Position numbers and translations under genes: made by a program
Assembly (NCBI GenBank): GCA_963770375.1
Contig: CAVYPM010000006.1
Span: forward strand, 310,001-374,000
Source: DASVBE01 sp963770375
GTDB lineage: Bacteria; Actinomycetota; Actinomycetes; Streptosporangiales; Streptosporangiaceae
Length of the DNA: 64,000 nucleotides
Direction of reading: 5' to 3'
The notes under the pieces: model-generated
The model's database searches: none
Told to the model about the DNA's origin: nothing
What the model saw: only the letters and a program-made list of their open reading frames with translations
Shown here: piece after piece, positions 58,289 to 64,000 of the stretch
Layout of the letters: every line of letters starts with the position of its first letter
How positions within the stretch are numbered: position 1 is the stretch's first letter

Positions 58289-59875
58289 GGGGTGCTTCCC
58301 TTCTGGTTCAGCGCGGCGCGGCGGATGCGGGGGCACCGGGTCGGTGGCGTGCACCTGGGACAGGGTCTGGTGAACGGCCGGGTTGATCACGTCCAGCACC
58401 GGCTTGGGGTACACGCCCATGGCCACGATCAGCGCGATCAGCGGGCCGATCGCCCACAGCTCACGGGCCTTCAGGTCGGTCAGGCCCTTGACGCTCTCGG
58501 CCACCGGCCCGGTCATCGTCCGCTGGTACATCCACAGGATGTAGATCGCGGCCAGGATGATGCCGGCCGTGGCCAGGACGGCCGCTGCCTCGTACCGGGT
58601 GAACGTGCCGACCAGCACGAGGAACTCGCTGACGAAGGTAGACAGCCCGGGCAGCGCGAGCCCGGCCAGGCCGGCCACCAGGAACAGCCCGGCCAGTATC
58701 GGCGCGACCTTCTGCATGCCGCCGTAGTCGGCGATCAGCTGGGACCGGCGGCGGGCGATCATGAAGCCGGCCGCGATCAGCAGCGCGCCGGTGGCGAACC
58801 CGTGGTTGACCATGTACAGGGTGGCCCCGGCCTGGCCCTGGCTGGTCATCGCGAACACGCCCAGCACGATCAGCCCGAAGTGCGACACCGAGGTGTAGGC
58901 GATCAGCCGTTTCAGGTCACGCTGGCCGATGGCCACCACCGCGCCGTACAGCACGCCGATCACCGCCAGCGTGAGCACCAGCGGCGTGAAGTAGTGCGAG
59001 GCCGACGGGAACAGCTCCAGGCAGTACCGGATCATGCCGAACGTGCCGACCTTGTCCAGCACGCCGACCAGCAGCACGGCTCCGCCGGGCTGGGCCGCGG
59101 TGACCGAGTCCGGCAGCCAGGTGTGGAACGGCCACAGCGGCGCCTTGATCGCGAACGCGACGAAGAAGCCGAGGAACAGCCAGCGCTGGGTGACCGGGGT
59201 GAGCGTGAGCTTCTCCAGGTCGGTGAACAGGAACGTGCCGGTGTGCCCGCCGCGGGCCGAGTAGACGTACAGCGCGATGACCGCGACCAGCATCAGCAGC
59301 CCGCCGAGCAGGCTGTAGAGCAGGAACTTGACCGCCGCGTACTGCCGCTGGCCGACACCGTAGCTGCCGATCATGAAGTACATCGGGACCAGCATGGCCT
59401 CGAAGAACACGTAGAACAGGAACACGTCGGTGGCCGCGAAGACGCCGATCATCATGGTTTCCAGCACCAGCAGCAGCGCGAAGTAGGTCTTCACGCTGCG
59501 CTTGGCCGGCGCCTCGCCCTCGGGTGAGCTGCCGCCCTCGGCGTCGTTCCACGAGGCCAGCACGACCACCGGCATGAGGATCGCGGTCATCACGATCAGC
59601 ACCAGCGCGATCCCGTCCACGCCGACCGCGTAGTGCACCCCGAACTCCGGGATCCACGACGTGACCTGGGTGAACTGGAACGTGGGCCCGCCGGGCCTGA
59701 AGCGCACCGCCATGGCCGCGATGACGACCAGCGTGGTCAGCGTGAAGCCGAGGGCCAGCTGCTTGACCAGCTGGTCCCGCGACCTCTCGCCGTCGCCGCT
59801 GGGCACCGCGGCCACGATCAGCGCGCCGGCCAGCGGGATGGCACCCGCGACGGTCAGCCAGGGAAAGGTGCTCAT
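58289..59875 (-). CDS. nuoM: NADH-quinone oxidoreductase subunit M (no stop before nuoN)
   Basis: From the ATG at 59875, overlapping the nuoL stop by one base. Motifs: FYVFFEAMLVPMYFMIGSYG, KAPLWPFHTWLPDSVTAAQP, AIGQRDLKRLIAYTSVSHFG, LALPGLSTFVSEFLVLVGTF. Proton-pumping subunit. The end (VINPAVHQTLSQVHATDPVP) normally precedes a stop; here a TGA lies in a different frame at 58308-58310, so a one-base error near the end would give the usual gene. In the given frame it reads on into nuoN. Confidence 0.92.
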
Positions 59876-61814
59876 CAGATCCTCACCACGAACAGGGTCC
59901 CGACCAGCAGCACCGCGCCCAGGAACATGAACAGCGCGTAGGAGCGGACGAAGCCGTTCTGGAGCTTGCGGAGCCGGCCGGACGAGCCGCCCATGGCGGC
60001 GGCCAGGGAGTTCACGATCCCGTCGATGCCCCGGTTGTCGAAGTACACCGACAGCCGGGTCAGCCACTGGCCCGGCCGCATCAGCAGCGACTCGTTGACC
60101 GCGTCGCCGTACAGGTCCTTGCGGGCCGCCACGGTGGCGAAGTGCCCGGCGGGCGCGGTCACCGGCACCTCGCGCCGCCCGTACATCGCCCAGGCGATCC
60201 CGACGCCCACCACCACCAGGACCAGGGTGACCGTTCCTGGCAGGGTGAAGAGTCCCTTGGACTCCGGTGGCGCCCCGACCACCGGGGCCAGGAAGTCGGC
60301 GAGCCGGCTGCCGAGGATGAGGAACGCGCCGGCCCCGGCCGACCCCACCGCGAGCAGGATCATCGGCGCGGTCATCACCGGCGGCGCCTCGTGCGGGTGC
60401 ACGCTCTCGTCCCAGCGGCGCTCCCCGGCGAACGTCATGAACATGACCCGGGTCATGTAGAACGCGGTGATCGCCGCGCCGAGCACGGCCGCGCAGCCCA
60501 GGATGGTCCCGGACGTGCCGCCCTTGTCGAAGGCCGCCTCGATGATGCTGTCCTTGGTGAAGAACCCGGAGAACGGCGGCACGCCGATGATGGCCAGGTA
60601 GCCGATCAGGAACGTGACGAACGTGATTGGCAAGATCTTGCCCAGGCCGCCGAAGCGGCGCATGTCCACCTCGTCGTTCATCTCGTGCTTGACCGAGCCG
60701 GCCCGAGGAACAGGCCGGCCTTGAAGAACCCGTGCGCGAGCAGGTGCGCGATCGCGAACGCGTACCCGGCCGGGCCCAGGCCGGCGGCCAGCATCATGTA
60801 GCCGATCTGGCTCATCGTCGACCCGGCCAGGGCCTTCTTGATGTCGTCCTTCGCGCAGCCGATGATCGCGCCGAACAGCAGGGTGACCGCGCCGACGATG
60901 GTGACCGCCAGCCGGGCGTCCGAGGACAGGTTGAACAGCGGGTTGGACCGGACGATCAGGTACACCCCGGCAGTGACCATGGTGGCCGCGTGGATCAGCG
61001 CGGATACCGGGGTGGGGCCCTCCATCGCGTCCAGCAGCCAGGACTGCAGCGGCAGCTGGGCGGACTTGCCGCAGGCGCCGAGGAGCAGCAGCAGGCAGAG
61101 CGCCGTCAGCGTGGTGGAGCTGGCCGACGGCGCGGCGTGGAACACGCCGGCGAACTGGATCGTGCCGAACGTCGCGAACATCAGCATGATCGCGATAGAC
61201 AGCCCGGCGTCGCCGACGCGGTTGGCGATGAACGCCTTCTTGGCCGCGGTGGCCGCGGTGGGCTTGAAGTACCAGAACCCGATCAGCAGGTAGGAGGCCA
61301 GGCCGACGCCCTCCCACCCGGCGTACAGGCCGAGGTAGTTGTCGGCCAGCACGAGCAGCAGCATCGCGGCCAGGAACAGGTTCATGTAGCCGAAGAACCG
61401 GCGCCGCTCCGGGTCCTGCGCCATGTAGCCGACCGCGAAGATGTGGATCAGCGCGCCGACCCCGGTGATCAGCAGCACGAAGCAGATCGACAGCTGGTCG
61501 AGCTGCAGCCCGATGTCGACCCGGAACGTGCCGACGTCGATCCAGTTGAACAGGTGCAGATCCCGGCTGCGCTGCGCGGCCGGGTAGCTGAGCATGGTGA
61601 CGAACGCGACCACGCCGTAGGCGAACGCGGCGACCGGCATGGTGGCCCCGACCAGGTGCCCCCAGCTGTTGGTGCGCTTCCCGCCGAGCAGCAGGATCAC
61701 CGCCCCGGCCAGCGGGAACGCCAGCAGCAGCCACGCGTACCGCTGGCTGCCGGCCGCGGCCAGGGTCGTCATGACGGCAGCCGACGGCGGCGCGCCCGCA
61801 ACTGAGCCTGTCAC
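59875..61814 (-). CDS. nuoL: NADH-quinone oxidoreductase subunit L, with frame break
   Basis: From a GTG at 61814 with AAGGGG upstream. First frame carries the NuoL core: FAVGYMAQDPERRRFFGYMN, WEGVGLASYLLIGFWYFKPT, LLDAMEGPTPVSALIHAATM, IIGCAKDDIKKALAGSTMSQ. Near 60700 the sequence GGGCCGGC lacks one G relative to the expected GGGGCCGGC, shifting the frame after GFFKAGLFLG; the next frame continues VKHEMNDEVDMRRFGGLGKI to the stop at 59875. Conserved core gene plus homopolymer loss strongly suggests a sequencing error. Confidence 0.92.
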
Positions 61815-61859
61815 TGGCTAACCCCTTTGCAGTGCCGGCCCAGCGGCCGGCCCGGTGTG

Positions 61860-62162
61860 TCAGTACTTGAGCAAGTTGGCGTCGTCTACCGAGGCCGACC
61901 TGCGGGTCCGGTAGATCGACATGATGATGGCCAGGCCGACGACGACCTCGGCCGCAGCCACCACCATCACGAAGAAGGCGATGACCTGGCCGTCCAGCGC
62001 CCCGTGCAGCCGGGAGAAGCCGATGAACGCCAGGTTGGCGGCGTTCAGCATGAGCTCGACGCACATGAAGATCACGAGGGCGTTGCGGCGGACCAGCACG
62101 CCTACCGCGCCGATCACGAACAGGATCACCGCGAGCCAGATGTAGTGCGCGGGGCTTACCAC
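61860..62162 (-). CDS. nuoK: NADH-quinone oxidoreductase subunit K
   Basis: 100 residues, the family length, from a GTG that overlaps the nuoJ stop by seven bases. Three helices with the conserved LVRRNALVIFMCVELMLNAA (Glu in the membrane) and second Glu in MVVAAAEVVVGLAIIMSIYR. Small proton-channel subunit of complex I. Confidence 0.96.
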   Translation of the reverse strand: MVSPAHYIWLAVILFVIGAVGVLVRRNALVIFMCVELMLNAANLAFIGFSRLHGALDGQVIAFFVMVVAAAEVVVGLAIIMSIYRTRRSASVDDANLLKY

Positions 62163-62953
62163 CGGTCCTCCTCCGCGCCGCTCTCCGCAGCGGCCCTGGA
62201 TTCTGACCGTGGCGCGGTCACCTGCGGCCGGTCCGCGCGGGGCACCATCGACGTGCTGACCGACAGTTCGGCGTTGCTGCCGTCGGGCAGCATCGCGGGC
62301 ATGTCCGCCGCGTTGTGCCGGGCGTAGGTGCCCGGCCCGGGCAGCGGCGCCGGGCGGCCGCTGGCGATCCGGCGGATGGACAGTTCCTTCTGGGTCGGCT
62401 TGGGGCTAGTGCGCTCCCGGTGCGCCAGCACCATCGCGCCAAGCGCGGCGGTGATCAGCAGCGCGCTGGTCACCTCGAAGGGGAACACGTACTTGGTGAA
62501 GATCAGCTCGGCCAGGTCGCTGATGTTGGAAGTGCCGAAGTTCGCCGAGGACGGCGCGGCGGCCGGGCCGATCGCCGCGTGGCCGATGACCAGGAGCAGC
62601 AGCACGAGCAGGCCGATGGCGGCCAGCACGGCCCACACCCGCTGCCCGCGGATCGTCTCCACGAGCGCGTCGGCCGACGTGACGCCGACGATCATGAGGA
62701 CGAACAGGAACAGCATCAGCACCGCGCCGGTGTACACGATGACCTGCACGAAGGCCAGGAACGGCGCCCCGGCCAGCGCGTACAGGACGGCCAGCGACAG
62801 CATCACCACGGCGAGCAGCACCGCGCAGTGCACGGCCTTGCGGGCCAGCACCATGCCGAGCCCCCCGACCCCCGCCACGATGGCCAGCACCCAGAAGGTG
62901 GTCTCCTGGGTCGCCGCCGCGGCGCCGGCGGCGAGCAGCAGGTGGTGGTTCAC
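62156..62953 (-). CDS. nuoJ: NADH-quinone oxidoreductase subunit J
   Basis: 265 residues with five helices: FWVLAIVAGVGGLGMVLARK, VLLAVVMLSLAVLYALAGAP, FVQVIVYTGAVLMLFLFVLM and two more, followed by a long hydrophilic C-terminal tail typical of actinobacterial NuoJ. Overlaps nuoI and nuoK. Membrane subunit of complex I. Confidence 0.95.
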   Translation of the reverse strand: MNHHLLLAAGAAAATQETTFWVLAIVAGVGGLGMVLARKAVHCAVLLAVVMLSLAVLYALAGAPFLAFVQVIVYTGAVLMLFLFVLMIVGVTSADALVETIRGQRVWAVLAAIGLLVLLLLVIGHAAIGPAAAPSSANFGTSNISDLAELIFTKYVFPFEVTSALLITAALGAMVLAHRERTSPKPTQKELSIRRIASGRPAPLPGPGTYARHNAADMPAMLPDGSNAELSVSTSMVPRADRPQVTAPRSESRAAAESGAEEDRW

Positions 62954-63489
62954 TGCTCGTCCCCGTCGTCGGCGGCGGGGACCACGCCCGCGCCGCCCAG
63001 GTTGTAGTAGTCGGTTTCGGACTCACCCAGCCGCATCGGGTGCGGCGGGGCTTCCATGCCCGGCAGCAGCGGCGCCACGAGCTGCTCCTTGGTCCAGATC
63101 AGGCTCTCCCGGCTGTCGTCGGCGAGCTCGTACTCGTTGGTCATGGTCAGCGCCCGGGTCGGGCAGGCCTCCACGCACAGCCCGCACAGGATGCAGCGCA
63201 GGTAGTTGATCTGGTAGACGCGGCCGTACCGCTCGCCGGGCGAGTACCGGTCGTCCTCGGTGTTGTCGCCGCCCTCGACGTAGATCGCGTCGGCCGGGCA
63301 GGCCCAGGCGCACAGCTCGCAGCCGATGCACTTCTCCAGCCCGTCCGGCCACCGGTTGAGCTGGTGGCGGCCGTGGAACCGGGGCGCGGTCGGCTTCTGC
63401 ACCTCGGGGTACTCGACGGTGTCAACCTTCTGGAACATCTGCTTAAAGGTGACCCCGAACCCCTTGACCGGGTTGAGGAAGTCAGGCAC
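62950..63489 (-). CDS. nuoI: NADH-quinone oxidoreductase subunit I (two 4Fe-4S ferredoxin)
   Basis: About 179 residues from the GTG at 63489, preceded by AAGGAGGT with ideal spacing; the longer frame to 63681 is not coding-like. Two cluster motifs: CIGCELCAWACPADAIYVEG and CILCGLCVEACPTRALTMTN. Carries electrons through the peripheral arm. Actinobacterial-type long acidic C-terminus. Confidence 0.96.
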   Translation of the reverse strand: MPDFLNPVKGFGVTFKQMFQKVDTVEYPEVQKPTAPRFHGRHQLNRWPDGLEKCIGCELCAWACPADAIYVEGGDNTEDDRYSPGERYGRVYQINYLRCILCGLCVEACPTRALTMTNEYELADDSRESLIWTKEQLVAPLLPGMEAPPHPMRLGESETDYYNLGGAGVVPAADDGDEQ

Positions 63490-64000
63490 TGGAGGAGACC
63501 TCCTTCGCGGTGTCGGCGACGGTGGCTTCCCCGGCGCTGCCCGGCGCAACCGGGCCGCCGACGACGGCCGGGGTGACCCCGGTGCCGTGATAGTGCGGCA
63601 GGTCCAGCGGGGGCACCGGGAAGGTCCCGCCGGTACTGGTCGTCTGGCCCCCGCCCGTGGTGGCACTATCCGTGGTGGCACTGTCCGCGGCGGCCTCGTC
63701 CGCCGCCGCGTCCTCGCCGTCGGCCAGGGCGGCCTGCTGCCGGGCCGAGGCTGCGTCCCAGCCCCAGGCCAGCGCCATCAGGATCACGACGATGCCGCCG
63801 GCCACCACGTAGACCGCGGGGCTGCCGCCCTGCCGGCGCCACACCCGGATGGTGGCGATCATCAGCGTCCAGGCCAGCGCGCCCGGGATCAGCACCTTCC
63901 AGCCGAGCCTCATCAGCTGGTCGTAGCGGATCCGCGGGAGCGAGCCGCGCAGCCAGATGAACAGGAACATGAACAGGGCGATCTTGCCGAGCCACCACAG
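63482..64000 (-). CDS. nuoH: NADH-quinone oxidoreductase subunit H, 3' part
   Basis: Only the C-terminal part lies in the window; the frame is open at the right edge (LWWLGKIALFMFLFIWLRGS). The conserved LPRIRYDQLMRLGWKVLIPG segment is present. After the last helix comes a long Ala/Asp/Thr-rich tail (DSATTDSATTGGGQTTSTGG), an extension seen in actinobacterial NuoH. Its stop overlaps the nuoI start by eight bases. Quinone-site membrane subunit. Confidence 0.95.
   Translation of the reverse strand: MWWLGKIALFMFLFIWLRGSLPRIRYDQLMRLGWKVLIPGALAWTLMIATIRVWRRQGGSPAVYVVAGGIVVILMALAWGWDAASARQQAALADGEDAAADEAAADSATTDSATTGGGQTTSTGGTFPVPPLDLPHYHGTGVTPAVVGGPVAPGSAGEATVADTAKEVSSSA

Noticed and set aside
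56720..59527. 935-codon plus-strand open frame opposite nuoM and nuoN
   Set aside because: Antisense shadow of conserved nuo genes; His/Arg/Gln-rich sequence with no family features.

Overview
This window is high-GC actinobacterial DNA. Coding frames show strong G/C bias at third codon positions. Supporting lineage markers are a DUF1707 protein, a DUF4031 protein, SigE-type ECF sigma factors, a deazaflavin (F420)-type nitroreductase, and an actinobacterial-style nuo operon ending in a polyprenyl diphosphate synthase. No tRNA, rRNA, transposase, phage gene or CRISPR array was recognised. Genus cannot be set from this sequence alone; an actinomycete with a large genome is the best guess.

Left part, 1-26 kb: short, mostly independent units. 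These are a TIGR02996 repeat-companion protein cut by the window edge; a DUF218 membrane protein; an XRE-cupin regulator with a YbaK deacylase; lipoproteins, one with RCC1-like repeats; a coupled GMC oxidoreductase and berberine-bridge-type flavin oxidase with a convergent HxlR regulator; a transglutaminase-like protein; a PAP2 phosphatase coupled to a GNAT enzyme; a GbsR/MarR regulator with its own palindrome; a NYN nuclease with a frame-broken Nudix gene; an ECF sigma factor with a frame-broken membrane partner; a MarR regulator and isochorismatase-fold hydrolase sharing a perfect 35-bp palindrome; a secreted protein; a TGS1-like methyltransferase; DinB proteins; and an XRE-type protein divergent from a phosphotransferase.

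Middle part, 26-49 kb: an accessory region with an unusual architecture. Metabolic and repair-type genes (Nudix, methyltransferase, LysR/MFS, P-loop kinases, VPS10/BNR propeller, a second mraY, SGNH lipoprotein, ECF sigma factor with propeller anti-sigma candidate, arylsulfotransferase, DinB, SRPBCC, EEP hydrolase) are separated by a dispersed GC-rich hairpin repeat. Several copies carry, in convergent orientation, the 3' end of msrA, whose intact copy lies at 48.6-49.3 kb. Other 3' ends of genes are also duplicated as short relics: kinase, DinB, DUF1707 and a ClpC-like gene. The region looks like repeated recombination at tail-to-tail terminators. This is the most interesting signal in the window.

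Right part, 49.4-64 kb, all minus strand: a complete branched-chain-amino-acid-type ABC transporter (substrate-binding protein, livG, livF, livH, livM order) with an upstream IclR regulator, then nuoH (partial), nuoI, J, K, L, M, N of respiratory complex I and a polyprenyl diphosphate synthase, probably for the menaquinone side chain.

Several otherwise well-conserved genes (nuoL, the ABC binding protein, the ECF partner, Nudix) are split by single-base indels, and nuoM runs in frame into nuoN. At least the nuoL case is a missing G in a G-run, which points to uncorrected sequencing errors. All frame breaks here should be read with that in mind.
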